This document shows, piece by piece, positions 1-9,781 of a stretch of 64,000 nucleotides of DNA. Below the pieces are notes generated by a model that was not told where the DNA came from, searched no databases, and was given only the letters and a program-made list of their open reading frames with translations. A program made the position numbers and the translations under genes. The DNA comes from Paracoccaceae bacterium. GTDB lineage: Bacteria; Pseudomonadota; Alphaproteobacteria; Rhodobacterales; Rhodobacteraceae. The DNA is taken from contig JACONK010000018.1 of NCBI GenBank assembly GCA_014323795.1, positions 1 to 64,000 on the forward strand, written 5' to 3'. Position 1 is the stretch's first letter. Every line of letters starts with the position of its first letter.

Positions 1-1244
1 CCGACAGCAAAGTCCGTAACAATGTCCGCCCCATGCCCGGCCTTGAACACGAAGGTATCCCTGCCTGTTCCACCTGTCAGAATATCATCCTGTTTTCCGC
101 CTTGCAGTCTGTCACCTCCACGACCTCCAACGAGCCAGTCACGGGCATTACCACCGGACAGGAAATCATTCCCGCCAGAACCTTCAAGGTAATCCCGGCC
201 AGAGTTGCCGCGCAGGACATCCTTGCCATCGGAACCACGGAGCCAGTCCCTGCCATTGGTGCCAGAGAGTTTCTGTGCACCAGTGACTTCGGCAGGATTC
301 CTCCCGTCTACGATATTGAACCCGTCAGTCGAGTCCGGGATTCTTGCCACTGGATTATAAGAAGGAACCTGTGGTTCTGGTTCTGTAGGTTGTTCCGAAG
401 AGGCGGGACTCTCCGTCTCGTCCGCAGGTTCTACAACAGGTTCAGGTTCCACTTCGGGTTCAGGTTCTACGGGAGCCGGCTTTACAAACCACGCCTTCTC
501 GGCCCACCAGAAGGTTACGCTGTTTTTGCCATCCCCGGAAGTAACCTTGATGAAACTTCCATCCTCCACGACACGCGCCTCGGAGAGTTCAAAGGCGAAG
601 CGCACCGTGTCGCCTTCATCCGGCCTGTAATCATCCACGATGTCATGACCCCGGCCAACAACGAACTCATCAGCCCCTTCACCGCCCATGAACCGATCAT
701 TCCCGTCACCGCCGTAAAGTTTGTCATCCCCTTCGAGGCCATCCAGCCAATCATCTCCGTCAAGGCCCCGCAAGTCATTATCCCCGGAGTCACCCTGAAT
801 GTTGTCCGAATTATAGGAACCCACGATATTTTCAATGTTTTTCAGGGAATCCCTGTAGGTGGCAGACCCGTCACCATACGAGGCATAGCCTTGTTCAAGG
901 CTTATATAGGTGTCCCATCTGATACCGCTGTAATCAACGGTATCCACGCCTTCCCCGCCATCAAGGGTGTCGTTGCCGGCCATGGGGCTGAACAAATCAT
1001 TCCCAAGGCCGCCCTGCAGCCAGTCGCTCCCGCCGGAACCATCGAGGCGATCGTTCCCGCCAAGGCCGAAAAGCACGAGGGTAACGCCGTTGGTCGCACC
1101 CTCCTTGTCAAAAGTGATGCCCCCTGCTATGAGGTGATCATCCCCCTCGGTCGCCCCCCATAAGCCCCCGGCAAAATCCCAGACCTTTTCACCGGTCCAT
1201 ATGTAATGTTTGTTGTTCCAGGTTTTGGGTGGCAGTGTGAACAT
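1..1244 (-). CDS. RTX-type calcium-binding repeat protein, 3' end cut by window edge
   Basis: About 414 residues are visible and the frame is still open at position 1, so the C-terminus lies outside the window. The protein starts with a short non-repeat region (TLPPKTWNNKHYIWTGEKVW), then two blocks of Gly-Asp nonapeptide repeats of the GGxGxDxLx type (for example GLGGNDRLDG and GGDGNDRFMGG). The blocks are separated by a Pro/Glu-rich linker around residues 240-280 (repeated EPEPEV-like units). Repeats of this family bind calcium and fold as a beta-roll after type I secretion. No ABC exporter or membrane-fusion gene is visible. The start at 1244 is preferred over the ATG at 1253 because the AGAGGA ribosome site sits 9 nt before 1244 and directly abuts 1253. 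The substrate or adhesive role cannot be read from the repeats. Confidence 0.8.
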   Translation of the reverse strand, partial: MFTLPPKTWNNKHYIWTGEKVWDFAGGLWGATEGDDHLIAGGITFDKEGATNGVTLVLFGLGGNDRLDGSGGSDWLQGGLGNDLFSPMAGNDTLDGGEGVDTVDYSGIRWDTYISLEQGYASYGDGSATYRDSLKNIENIVGSYNSDNIQGDSGDNDLRGLDGDDWLDGLEGDDKLYGGDGNDRFMGGEGADEFVVGRGHDIVDDYRPDEGDTVRFAFELSEARVVEDGSFIKVTSGDGKNSVTFWWAEKAWFVKPAPVEPEPEVEPEPVVEPADETESPASSEQPTEPEPQVPSYNPVARIPDSTDGFNIVDGRNPAEVTGAQKLSGTNGRDWLRGSDGKDVLRGNSGRDYLEGSGGNDFLSGGNARDWLVGGRGGDRLQGGKQDDILTGGTGRDTFVFKAGHGADIVTDFAV

Positions 1245-1468
1245 TATATCCATTCCTCTTCAATGCCGGGCTTCAATGCCGTGGATGATTCGTCACCCCG
1301 ATGCGATGCCCCCAATCTATGCATCGGATGCGGCAGCGTCAACACCAAAATCACACCCGTGCCCCAAAACGCGCTGCGCGGAAGCGGGGTTTCAGGCCCC
1401 GGCGGCCCCGGCAGAAAAACAGCCCGGCAGGAAACAGAATGAAACCAGGCATCAGGCCGGGGCCGGGT

Positions 1469-1867
1469 TCACAGCCAGAAACGCAACGCGGAAATGAGCG
1501 GAACATTCGCAGGCGGCAGGGGGCAGTTGCGCAGATGCCCCTTGCCGACCCATTTCAGCACCTGGCCTTCCCTGGGCCGGGGGATACCGCCCCATCTGCG
1601 ACAGGCGAAAAGCGGCATCAGCAGGTGAAAATCGTCATAGCCGTGAGACGCAAACGTCAGCGGGGCAAGGCAGCTTTCCACAGTGCTGATGCCCAGCTCT
1701 TCGCGCAGCTCCCTTATGAGGGCGGATTCGGGAGGCTCGCCCGGGGCGACCTTGCCGCCGGGAAATTCCCAAAGGCCTGCCATCGGCTTTCCCTCGGGCC
1801 GGCGGGCCAGCAGGACGCGGCTGTCCGGGTCAATCAGGGCCACGGCCGAAACCAGAACGGTTTTCAT
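1469..1867 (-). CDS. mutT: NUDIX hydrolase, MutT-like 8-oxo-dGTP diphosphatase
   Basis: This 132-residue protein has a complete NUDIX box: GGKVAPGEPPES followed by RELREELGI, with the Mg-binding REXXEE core. The N-terminal strand ends in ARRPEGKPMAGLWEFPGGK, typical of MutT, which removes oxidised dGTP from the nucleotide pool. The open frame extends upstream to 2032, but that part lies inside argJ and reads as Arg-rich shadow. The ATG at 1867 overlaps the argJ stop by 4 nt (ATGA), so the two are translationally coupled. The ppiC-argJ-mutT order opposite secA is familiar from Rhodobacterales. The exact nucleotide substrate is inferred from the family. Confidence 0.88.
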   Translation of the reverse strand: MKTVLVSAVALIDPDSRVLLARRPEGKPMAGLWEFPGGKVAPGEPPESALIRELREELGISTVESCLAPLTFASHGYDDFHLLMPLFACRRWGGIPRPREGQVLKWVGKGHLRNCPLPPANVPLISALRFWL

Positions 1868-3201
1868 GACCGGTAGCCGGCGTTTATCGCGACGTATCGG
1901 CCGGTCAGGTCGCAGGTTCGGACGGTGGCCGCCCCGGCACCGACGCCGAGATCCACGGTGATCCCTATTTCCGTGCCTTTCAGGTGCGCCGCGCCCGCCG
2001 CTTCGGTATAACCCGGGGCGACCCGGCCACATTCGGCCACCAGAACCTCGCCAAACCAGATCGCGATGCGGTCACAATCAACGGGTTCCCCCGATTTGCC
2101 GATGGCCATCACAATGCGGCCCCAGTTCGGATCCTCCCCGGCAACAGCCGTCTTGACAAGCGGGGAGTTGGCGATGGCGCGGCCCACACTGGCGGCAGAC
2201 CCGTCGTCCGCCGCACCCTGCACCGAAATTCTGATGAATTTCGTGGCCCCCTCCCCGTCCCGGACCACCTGACCGGCAAGGTCAGCCATGACAGTGCGGA
2301 GCGCCCTGGAAAATGCGGCCGCCGGTGCACCGGTCGCATCCCCGAGCAGCCGGTTCCCGGCCTGCCCGGTTGCGCAAACCAGCAGGGAATCGCTGGTGGA
2401 TGTGTCACTGTCCACCGTGATTGCGTTGAATGTCTGCGCGTTCAGGCCCGACACCATCGTCTGCAACACGCCTGGTGCCACGGCGCAATCGGTGAAGATG
2501 CAGGCCAGCATCGTCGCCATATCCGGCGCAATCATGCCGGAGCCCTTGGCGATACCCGCCAGGCTGACAGTCCTGCCGCCGACCTCTGCCCGGGCGGCGG
2601 CCCCCTTGGGAAAGGTGTCGGTTGTCATGATCGCCTGCGCCGCGGCCCGGGCGCCGGCATCACTCAACGCCGCGGCCAGGGGGCCGAGAATCGCGGTGAT
2701 GCGCCCATCGGGCAGCAGCTCCCCGATGACCCCGGTGGAGGCGGTCAGAATATGGCCCGCGGAGGTACCCAGGGCCGCCGCCGCCGCGGCGCAAACCCGG
2801 CAAACGGACCCGGTGCCCGCAGGCCCGGTGAAGGCGTTCGCATTGCCGCTGTTGATCACAATCCCAACCGGCCGCGTTGTCAGGCCCGCCTGCAAACAGG
2901 GCAGTTTTATCTGGCAGTCGCGCACCGGGGCCGCCCGGGTGGCGGAACGGGTGAATACGCCGGCAATGGCACTGCCGGGTGCAACCTCTGCCAGCATTAC
3001 GTCCGGGCGATCCCTGTACCTGACCCCGGCCGTACCGGCGGCAAGGCGTATGCCCGCAATGCGGGGCAGTGCCGGAAACCCGCCTTTCGGGGCCAGGGGT
3101 GACACGGCCGGTGCCGCATCGGCCGCGCGTTCCGCCTTCAGCCGCGCCGGGTCCGAACACAACACTCCAGGCCCCTGAGCCCCGGCCCCCTTATCGGTCA
3201 T
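1864..3201 (-). CDS. argJ: Bifunctional ornithine acetyltransferase / N-acetylglutamate synthase
   Basis: ArgJ recycles the acetyl group between N-acetylornithine and glutamate in arginine synthesis. The 445-residue product holds the autocleavage site KGSGMIAPDMATMLA: the Thr of ATML (about residue 230) becomes the N-terminal nucleophile of the beta chain. Other family blocks are VNSGNANAFTG-like (VINSGNANAFTG), STGVIGELLP and GEDPNWGRI. It carries about 30 residues more at the N-terminus than most ArgJ proteins. The ATG at 3201 overlaps the stop of the upstream parvulin gene by 4 nt, which supports the long start. It is the middle gene of a three-gene minus-strand operon with ppiC and mutT. 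Confidence 0.93.
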   Translation of the reverse strand: MTDKGAGAQGPGVLCSDPARLKAERAADAAPAVSPLAPKGGFPALPRIAGIRLAAGTAGVRYRDRPDVMLAEVAPGSAIAGVFTRSATRAAPVRDCQIKLPCLQAGLTTRPVGIVINSGNANAFTGPAGTGSVCRVCAAAAAALGTSAGHILTASTGVIGELLPDGRITAILGPLAAALSDAGARAAAQAIMTTDTFPKGAAARAEVGGRTVSLAGIAKGSGMIAPDMATMLACIFTDCAVAPGVLQTMVSGLNAQTFNAITVDSDTSTSDSLLVCATGQAGNRLLGDATGAPAAAFSRALRTVMADLAGQVVRDGEGATKFIRISVQGAADDGSAASVGRAIANSPLVKTAVAGEDPNWGRIVMAIGKSGEPVDCDRIAIWFGEVLVAECGRVAPGYTEAAGAAHLKGTEIGITVDLGVGAGAATVRTCDLTGRYVAINAGYRS

Positions 3202-4046
3202 GGGGCCTGGTCTTTCAGCAGGTCGAGGTTGCGAATCACCGACAGATCTATCGGCGGGGCGGAACGAACAACCTCTGCCGCCCTGACCGCGCCGTCCAGT
3301 GCGGCGCGCACCGCCGCCTCTTTCAACCCGGCCGCCAGGTCTGCCCGCACCTCATCGAGCGGCGGCCCCGGCTGTTCCCGCACGTCATCGAGCCTGATCA
3401 CATGCCAGCCGAACCGGGTCCGGACGGGGGCAGACACATCGCCTGGTTCCAGGGCCATCATGGCGGTTTCAAAAGCCGGCACCAGCGCGCCCCTGCGCTG
3501 CCAGCCCAGATCACCGCCCGACGGGCCGGAAGGGCCGGTTGATTTTTCCCTTGCCAGTTCCCCGAAATCCGCGCCGCCTTCCAGGGCCGCCACGATGGCC
3601 TGCGCCTCTTCCCCGGTTGCCACCAGGATGTGCCGGGGTTTCCATTCCCGCACCGCCGGCGGGCTGCCATAGCGGTCATCATAGGCCGCCTGCAGGCCTG
3701 CTTCTGTCACCGCACCGTTTTCGATGGATGCCAGTTTTTCCGCGGCCAGCAGGGCGCGGGTCTGGTTTTCAATGGCCAGGGCCACGGATTTCCTGCCCCG
3801 GTTCATGCCCGATGCCAGCGCGGTCTGCCGGATCAGCTGATCCATCACGCGCCCGAACAGCTGTTCATCGGGCAGTTGCCGGTATTGCGCCGGCAGGCGG
3901 GAAATCAGCGCGACCACATGCCCCAGCGTGATGTCCGTGCCGTTCACTGTCGCCAGAACGGTCCCCGCCGCCGGTTCCGGCTGCGCCGCGGCCCCGCCCG
4001 CCAGGCCACACACGACCGCAGCGGTTACGATAAAATTCCTGATCAT
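3198..4046 (-). CDS. Periplasmic parvulin-type peptidyl-prolyl isomerase (PpiC/SurA-like)
   Basis: The protein of about 282 residues begins with a signal peptide (MIRNFIVTAAVVCGLAGGAAA, cleavage near AAAQ) and has one rotamase domain near residues 135-230. Family motifs are visible: RHILVATGEEA, GADFGELAREKS, GGDLGWQRRG and RFGWHVIRLDD. It should act on outer-membrane or secreted proteins in the periplasm, which suits its place opposite secA. A GTG at 4052 is an alternative start. The GGAG site lies 4 nt before the GTG and 10 nt before the ATG at 4046, so the choice is open. It overlaps argJ by 4 nt. Confidence 0.88.
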   Translation of the reverse strand: MIRNFIVTAAVVCGLAGGAAAQPEPAAGTVLATVNGTDITLGHVVALISRLPAQYRQLPDEQLFGRVMDQLIRQTALASGMNRGRKSVALAIENQTRALLAAEKLASIENGAVTEAGLQAAYDDRYGSPPAVREWKPRHILVATGEEAQAIVAALEGGADFGELAREKSTGPSGPSGGDLGWQRRGALVPAFETAMMALEPGDVSAPVRTRFGWHVIRLDDVREQPGPPLDEVRADLAAGLKEAAVRAALDGAVRAAEVVRSAPPIDLSVIRNLDLLKDQAP

Positions 4047-4296
4047 CGGCACATATCTCCGGTTCGGGGCCCGTCGCCGGGCCGGTTCAGCCAGGCCACC
4101 CGCGGCACGGGCGGCAGCGTTGACAGCCCCGCCGGTGCCGCTTACATGCAGCCTGGCATGATCGTGAACGCATGCAGGTGCCAGCTGAAACTACGCCGGG
4201 GCCGGGGCGGCGACAAGGCATATCGGGTGCGATTCCTTCACATTCACGCCACCAGCACCCGCGCCGCGTGGCGCAGGCAAAAATGATGAGGCAGAC

Positions 4297-7191
4297 ATGC
4301 TCGGACCAGGTTCCGTCACGCGGAAGATATTCGGGACGCCGAATGAACGAAAGATCAGGGCGGTGCAGCCACTGGTCGCCAGAATCAACGGGCTGGAACC
4401 GGAAATGCAGGCCCTGTCCGAAGGCGGGATCAGGGCCAGGACGCAGGAATTCCGTGCCCGGCTGGAACAGGGCGCAAAGCCGGATGACCTGCTGCCGGAG
4501 GCCTTCGCAGTCGTAAGGGAGGCGGCCGTGCGCACCCTTGGCCTGCGTCCGTTTGATGTGCAGATTGTGGGGGGCATCTTCCTGCACCGCGGCAACATAT
4601 CCGAGATGAAAACCGGTGAAGGCAAGACCCTGATGGCGACCATGCCGGTTTACCTGAACGCACTGACGGGCCGCGGGGTGCATGTGGTTACCGTGAACGA
4701 CTACCTGGCCCGGCGCGACAGCGCATGGATGGGGCAGGTCTATGAGGCCCTTGGGATGACTGTCGGCGTTATCCACCCCGACATGGAGGAGGCGGAAAAA
4801 CTGTCTGCCTATGCCGCGGACGTGACCTACGGCACCAACAACGAATTCGGCTTTGACTACCTGCGCGACAACATGAAATCGGATATATCCCGGGTTGCGC
4901 AAAGGGATCACCACTTCGCGATTGTGGATGAGGTGGACTCGATTCTGATCGACGAGGCGCGCACCCCGCTGATCATCTCCGGCCCGGCCGAGGACCGGTC
5001 GGAACTTTATACTATCGTCGACCGGGTGATCCCGGAACTTGGGCAGGGCCACTATGAGGTTGATGAAAAGACCCGCACCGCCAGCCTGACCGATGACGGC
5101 AACGAATTCCTGCAGGAACGTTTCATCGCAATGGGGGTGATGGAACAGGGTACGGCACTGTACGACCCGGAACAGACAACGCTTGTTCACCATATCAACA
5201 ACGCCCTGCGCGCCCACGTCCTGTTCAGGAAAGAAAAGGACTACATCGTGCGTGACGGTGCCGTCATGCTGATAGACGAATTCACCGGGCGCATGATGGC
5301 GGGCCGGCGCCTGTCCGATGGCCTGCACCAGGCCATCGAGGCAAAGGAAGGGCTGGAAATCCGGCCGGAAAACATCACGCTCGCCTCTGTCACGTTCCAG
5401 AACTATTTCCGGCTTTACGAAAAACTCGCCGGGATGACTGGCACGGCCCGGACGGAAGCCGAAGAGTTTATGGAAATCTACGGGCTCGGCGTGGTCGGGG
5501 TGCCAACAAACATGCCCGTGGCCCGCGTTGACGAAGACGATGCGATCTACCGCACGACGGCAGAGAAGTATCAGGCCATTGTGACAGAGATCGCCCGGGC
5601 CTTTGCAAGGGGCCAGCCAACCCTTGTCGGCACCACATCGATTGAAAAATCGGAGTATCTGTCGGGCCTGCTGAAAGATACCGATCTGCTTAAACGCATC
5701 GCTGAACAGCTGCGCGCCACAGCAGCGGATATGAAGCAGGAAGAAGACAGGCCCCGCCGCCGCATTCCCGGGTTCCCCGGTTTGGCCAGACGCGCGGCGG
5801 ATACGAAGAAGCAGGAAGACAGGCGCGCCTGCAGCAGGGATGCCGAAGCGATTGAAGGTTTCGCAAGGTCCGGCGGTATTCCCCACAACGTGCTGAACGC
5901 CCGGTTCCACGAACAGGAAGCGGAAATCGTGGCCAGTGCCGGCAGGGCCGGTGCCGTGACCATCGCCACCAACATGGCCGGACGCGGGACGGACATCCAG
6001 CTCGGCGGGAACGTGGATATGAGGGTGGCACAGGCCATTGCGGAGGCCGGTGCAGGGGCCGACCCGGCCGCCATCCGCGCACGGATTGAAGCGGAAGTCG
6101 CCGCAGAACGCGAAAGGGTAAAAGAGGCAGGCGGTCTCTTCGTGCTCGGCACCGAACGCCACGAATCCCGGCGTATCGATAACCAGCTGCGGGGCCGGTC
6201 CGGGCGCCAGGGAGATCCGGGCCGATCAGCGTTTTTCCTGTCGCTTGAAGATGATCTGATGCGCATCTTCGGCTCCGACCGGCTGGATAAGGTGCTTTCC
6301 AAACTCGGCATGCAGGAAGGCGAGGCAATCATCCACCCCTGGGTGAACAAGAGCCTTGAAAAGGCACAGGCAAAGGTTGAAAGCCGCAATTTCGATATCC
6401 GCAGGCAGCTGCTGAAATTTGACGACGTTATGAATGACCAGCGCAAGGTGATCTTTGAACAGCGGTTCGATATCATGCGGGCGGATGATCTTTCAGATGT
6501 CGTGAAAGACATGCGCGAACAGGTCATCGATGATCTGGTTACAAAGCATATCCCGCCCAATTCCTACCCGGAACAGTGGAACGCCAGGGGGCTCTACGCC
6601 CAGGTGATCGAGTTTCTGAACCTGGATCTGCCGATCATCGATTGGGCCGGGGAGGAAGGTATCGCCGACGACAGCCTGCGCGAACGCATCACGGCAGAGG
6701 CCGACAAAATGATGGCCAGGAAGGTCACGGATTTCGGCAGTTCACAATTCCGCGGCATTGAAAAGCAGATTCTGTTGCAGGCCATCGACAAGAAGTGGCG
6801 TGAACACCTGCTGACGCTGGAACACCTGCGATCTGTTATCGGCTTCCGCGGCTATGCGCAGCGCGACCCGCTGAACGAATACAAGACCGAAGGTTTCGCG
6901 CTCTTTGAAAGGATGCTCGACAGCCTGCGCACAGACGTGACCGGCCGGCTGAGCCATATGCGGATGCTTACCGCAGAAGAACAGGCACAGATGGAGGCGC
7001 AAATGCAGGCCCTGCTGCGGGACCAGAAGAAAGCCATGGCCGCAGCGACCGGGGAGAGGCAGCCGAAACCTGAAAATGCCGCCCCCGGTTTTGACGAAAA
7101 TGATCGGGCCACCTGGGGCAACCCGGGCCGCAATGACCCCTGCCCATGCGGTGCCGGCAAGAAGTTCAAACGCTGTCACGGCCGATTTTAG
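4297..7191 (+). CDS. secA: Preprotein translocase ATPase SecA with an extra segment in NBD2
   Basis: SecA drives post-translational export through SecYEG. The 964-residue protein has Walker [10 protein letters not shown] (about 104-112), Walker [17 protein letters not shown] (about 209), the NBD2 helicase motifs [10 protein letters not shown] and [10 protein letters not shown], and a C-terminal zinc-binding tail [14 protein letters not shown] that binds SecB. It is roughly 60 residues longer than most relatives. The surplus lies between [12 protein letters not shown] (ending about 460) and [17 protein letters not shown] (from about 527). That segment is charged and contains a partly duplicated unit ([10 protein letters not shown], then [10 protein letters not shown]). 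The reading frame is intact on both sides and all motifs are present, so the protein is probably active. Confidence 0.96.
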   Translation: MLGPGSVTRKIFGTPNERKIRAVQPLVARINGLEPEMQALSEGGIRARTQEFRARLEQGAKPDDLLPEAFAVVREAAVRTLGLRPFDVQIVGGIFLHRGNISEMKTGEGKTLMATMPVYLNALTGRGVHVVTVNDYLARRDSAWMGQVYEALGMTVGVIHPDMEEAEKLSAYAADVTYGTNNEFGFDYLRDNMKSDISRVAQRDHHFAIVDEVDSILIDEARTPLIISGPAEDRSELYTIVDRVIPELGQGHYEVDEKTRTASLTDDGNEFLQERFIAMGVMEQGTALYDPEQTTLVHHINNALRAHVLFRKEKDYIVRDGAVMLIDEFTGRMMAGRRLSDGLHQAIEAKEGLEIRPENITLASVTFQNYFRLYEKLAGMTGTARTEAEEFMEIYGLGVVGVPTNMPVARVDEDDAIYRTTAEKYQAIVTEIARAFARGQPTLVGTTSIEKSEYLSGLLKDTDLLKRIAEQLRATAADMKQEEDRPRRRIPGFPGLARRAADTKKQEDRRACSRDAEAIEGFARSGGIPHNVLNARFHEQEAEIVASAGRAGAVTIATNMAGRGTDIQLGGNVDMRVAQAIAEAGAGADPAAIRARIEAEVAAERERVKEAGGLFVLGTERHESRRIDNQLRGRSGRQGDPGRSAFFLSLEDDLMRIFGSDRLDKVLSKLGMQEGEAIIHPWVNKSLEKAQAKVESRNFDIRRQLLKFDDVMNDQRKVIFEQRFDIMRADDLSDVVKDMREQVIDDLVTKHIPPNSYPEQWNARGLYAQVIEFLNLDLPIIDWAGEEGIADDSLRERITAEADKMMARKVTDFGSSQFRGIEKQILLQAIDKKWREHLLTLEHLRSVIGFRGYAQRDPLNEYKTEGFALFERMLDSLRTDVTGRLSHMRMLTAEEQAQMEAQMQALLRDQKKAMAAATGERQPKPENAAPGFDENDRATWGNPGRNDPCPCGAGKKFKRCHGRF

Positions 7192-7285
7192 CCAAAGGGG
7201 GGAGCGGAAAAACGCAAAAAACGACAAAGGGCACTGCCGCCACCCCATTGATACCCCCCGGGCCGGAAGCCGCCCGCCGGGGCAC

Positions 7286-8023
7286 CTAAAGCAGCCCCAG
7301 TGTGCGAAAGGAGGCATCGTCCTCCTTTCCGATAATCACGTGATCATGCAGCGTCACGCCGAGCGTTTTCAGGGCGGCCTGCACCATCCGTGTCATATCG
7401 ATATCTGCCTGGCTCGGCTGCGGATTGCCCGACGGGTGATTGTGGACAAGGATGATGGCACTGGCGTTCAGCTCCAGGGCGCGCCGGGCGACCTCTCTGG
7501 GATAGACGGGAACGTGGTCCACCGTGCCTTCCTGCTGCTTTTCGTCGGCAATGAGCACATTTTTGCGATCAAGGAAGAGGATGCGGAATTGCTCCGTCTC
7601 CCGGTGTGCCATGGCGGTTTTACAGTAGGTTATCAGTGCGCCCCAGCCGGAAAGCACTTCCCTGTGCATTACCTTTGCGCGGGCCAGCGCGTGGGCTGCC
7701 GCCTCCACGATTTTCAGTTCCCGGATCACCGTTTCACTTAAGCCGCTCTTTGCCAGCGCGGCCGGGCGGGCAGAGATGACCCGGTTGAAATCCCCGAAAT
7801 CCAGCAGCAGACGTTTTGCAAGCGGCTTCACATCGCGTCTGGGGATGGCGCGGAACAGCACAAGCTCCAGCAGTTCATAATCCTGCAACGCCGCGCTGCC
7901 GGCACGCATGAACCGTTCGCGCAAACGCTCGCGGTGGCCCTGGCGCAGTTCCTCATCAGACGGCCGGTTTGCCGGCGGGGCGGGCATGGACACCGCATTG
8001 GAAGGACGGGGGGAACGGGTCAT
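7286..8023 (-). CDS. radC: RadC-family JAMM/MPN domain protein
   Basis: This 245-residue protein has an N-terminal helix-hairpin-helix-like region ([20 protein letters not shown]) and a C-terminal JAMM metalloprotease fold. The zinc motif is clear: [14 protein letters not shown], with the upstream Glu probably in DEKQQEGT. RadC proteins were once linked to DNA repair, but their real function is unresolved. It lies downstream of map on the same strand, with an 80-nt gap, and converges on secA. In-frame Met codons just inside the N-terminus (MPAPPANRP) could also serve as the start. Confidence 0.9.
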   Translation of the reverse strand: MTRSPRPSNAVSMPAPPANRPSDEELRQGHRERLRERFMRAGSAALQDYELLELVLFRAIPRRDVKPLAKRLLLDFGDFNRVISARPAALAKSGLSETVIRELKIVEAAAHALARAKVMHREVLSGWGALITYCKTAMAHRETEQFRILFLDRKNVLIADEKQQEGTVDHVPVYPREVARRALELNASAIILVHNHPSGNPQPSQADIDMTRMVQAALKTLGVTLHDHVIIGKEDDASFRTLGLL

Positions 8024-8102
8024 GCCTGCAGCCTGGTATGCAAATGGTTAATGGAAGGTTAGGATCCATACCCCCTGACAGGCGGCGCACCGGGGATGCG
8101 GA

Positions 8103-8912
8103 TCAATACTCCGGGTAGAACCTGCCGGCAGGCGACAGGGTAAAAATCTCTGCCCCGTTTGCGGTCACGCCTACCGAATGTTCAAACTGTGCGCTCAGTG
8201 ACCTGTCGCGCGTTACCGCTGTCCAGCCATCTGCCAGAATCTTCGTCCCTGGCCCCCCGGTGTTGATCATCGGCTCAATGGTAAAGAACATGCCTTCTTG
8301 CAACACCGCCCCTTTCCCCGGTTCCCCGTAGTGCAGCACGTTTGGCGGGGCGTGGAATACGCGACCAATCCCGTGACCACAGAAATCCCGCACAACGGAA
8401 CACCGCCGCGCCTGTGCATAGCCCTGGATCGCGGCACCTATGTCACCCAGGGTGTTTCCAGGCTTCACCTGTTCAATCCCCGCCATCAGCGCATCATGCG
8501 TGACCTGTATCAGCCGTTCCGCCTTTACCCCGGGTTTGCCCGCCACATACATCCGGGAACTGTCGCCGTGCCACCCGTCCAAAATGCACGTCACGTCAAT
8601 ATTCAGTATGTCGCCATCCTTCAGCCTTTTCGGCCCGGGGATGCCATGGCAGACCACGTGGTTGATGCTGATGCAGGAGGCTTTCTGATACCCCTTGTAG
8701 CCCAGCGTGGCAGGCGTCGCCCCGTGGTCTGTCATATACGTGTGGCAGAGGTCATCCAGATGCCCGGTCGTGGTGCCCGGCCGCACATGCCCGGCAAGCA
8801 TGTCCAGCACTTCCGCCGCCAGGCGGCCCGCCCGGCGCATTCCCTCGAACTCTTCTGCCGAATGGATGGTTATACCGTCCCTGTTCAGGCGCGGTTTGCC
8901 AGTGTCGTCCAC
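8103..8912 (-). CDS. map: Type I methionine aminopeptidase
   Basis: Map removes the initiator methionine from nascent proteins. The metal ligands of the pita-bread fold are all present: Asp in NIDVT, Asp in GDSSRMY, His in CGHGIGRVFH, Glu in TIEPM and Glu in FEHSVGV. The frame stays open up to a TTG at 9023, but the first 37 codons of that extension do not resemble the family. The GTG at 8912 gives a 269-residue protein beginning DDTGKPRLNRDGITIHS, which matches the usual length. The ribosome site before it is weak (AGAGA), so the start is an inference. Confidence 0.9.
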   Translation of the reverse strand: MDDTGKPRLNRDGITIHSAEEFEGMRRAGRLAAEVLDMLAGHVRPGTTTGHLDDLCHTYMTDHGATPATLGYKGYQKASCISINHVVCHGIPGPKRLKDGDILNIDVTCILDGWHGDSSRMYVAGKPGVKAERLIQVTHDALMAGIEQVKPGNTLGDIGAAIQGYAQARRCSVVRDFCGHGIGRVFHAPPNVLHYGEPGKGAVLQEGMFFTIEPMINTGGPGTKILADGWTAVTRDRSLSAQFEHSVGVTANGAEIFTLSPAGRFYPEY

Positions 8913-9075
8913 GGGGTGATCTCTGCTCCCTGGGATGCGGGTGTTGGCACTGTCCTGTCCGGCAGGTTTGTCGTCGCCATTGTTCAGCCCCCTTATTCCA
9001 CAGTGCCGTAGAACCGGCAACAATTATGCGTTCACTTCCCGGCACCATATCCGATCCGGATTGTTCGGGCAAGGC

Positions 9076-9100
9076 AAAAGGGCCACCCGGCGGGTGGCCC
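9076..9100 (-). terminator. Rho-independent terminator downstream of the RTX remnant
   Basis: A perfect 9-bp stem GGGCCACCC / GGGTGGCCC with a 3-nt loop. Read on the minus strand it is followed by TTTTGCC. It lies just beyond the end of the degraded RTX gene and before map, so it probably ended transcription of the RTX gene. A similar hairpin sits in the equivalent place beyond the intact RTX gene at 61518-62327. Confidence 0.75.
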
Positions 9101-9128
9101 GTTGTATTTCTGTTTCGGCCCGGGGCTG

Positions 9129-9545
9129 GTTCAGGCGAAGATGAAGTCCTCTTCCGGCACGGGCTGCGGGGGGATTGTGGCGCGGAAAGATGCTGCTTGT
9201 GCCACGTGCGCGCGCCAGGTGATCAGTGTGCCAGGCATCGTGTCCGATGTATGATCCCTCTTTCCGGTCAGGGTCAGGTCATCAAAACTGTCCTGTTCCG
9301 CGGCACACGATCACATCGCCGTCATCTGTTCTTGCGGATTTTATGTTGAACCCGCCCTTCCGGACAAGCTCTGCGGCGAAATCGTGTATCACGTCTTCGC
9401 CGGAGTTGGCCTGGCTGAACACAAGGGTATAGGCCCCGGGGCAGCCGCCCATCGTGTCGTCGCCAGAGCCACCACCCGGGAAGTCATCCCCGCGGGCACC
9501 TTTCGGCAGGTCGTCGCCGGCATCGCCCCGCAGGGCGTCCTTCCC
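9129..9545 (-). pseudogene. Degraded RTX calcium-binding protein gene (C-terminal remnant)
   Basis: The end of this region is nearly identical to the 3' end of the intact RTX gene at 61518-62327. The last 15 or so bases coding for EEDFIFA and the stop are shared (9129 onward versus 61518 onward), as are the blocks FSQANSG, IKSARTDDGD and the segment around CAGGTCATCAAAACTGTCC. The frame is broken: GDAGDDLPKG, FSQANSGEDVIHDFA and RTDDGDVIVCRGTGQF are in one frame, which then stops at 9282. The remaining conserved tail is in other frames, with bases lost near 9300. Upstream, most of the repeats are gone. An eroded paralogue of the right-hand RTX gene is the best reading. Confidence 0.8.
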
Positions 9546-9781
9546 GGCACGGGGCTCGCCAGGCACGGAAAACGGCACGGAAGGCGTGGCCAGGGCCAGG
9601 AACACCTGATTTTTGTGTGCCGTCCTGATTCCATGATCGGGAAATGCGAATGCGCCGCCGCAACCGGTGCGGGAGCACGTGCGGCAGCCCCGGGGATTGG
9701 CGGTGCGGGGCCACCGGATACGACAGATGCCCGAAGGGCTTCCTGCCGGCAGGTACGCGCACGGCATCCGTCATCTGCAGG

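Noticed and set aside
33-1163. Long plus-strand open frame of 376 codons with Ile/Pro/Val repeats
   Set aside because: It is the exact antisense of the RTX repeats on the minus strand; Gly-Asp codons read backwards give such patterns.
4087-6162. Open frame of 691 codons opposite secA
   Set aside because: secA is unmistakable on the other strand; the antisense frame is open only because of codon bias and matches no family.
8912-9023. N-terminal extension of map starting at TTG
   Set aside because: The 37 extra residues are unlike the family and the TTG has no good ribosome site; the GTG at 8912 gives the normal length.
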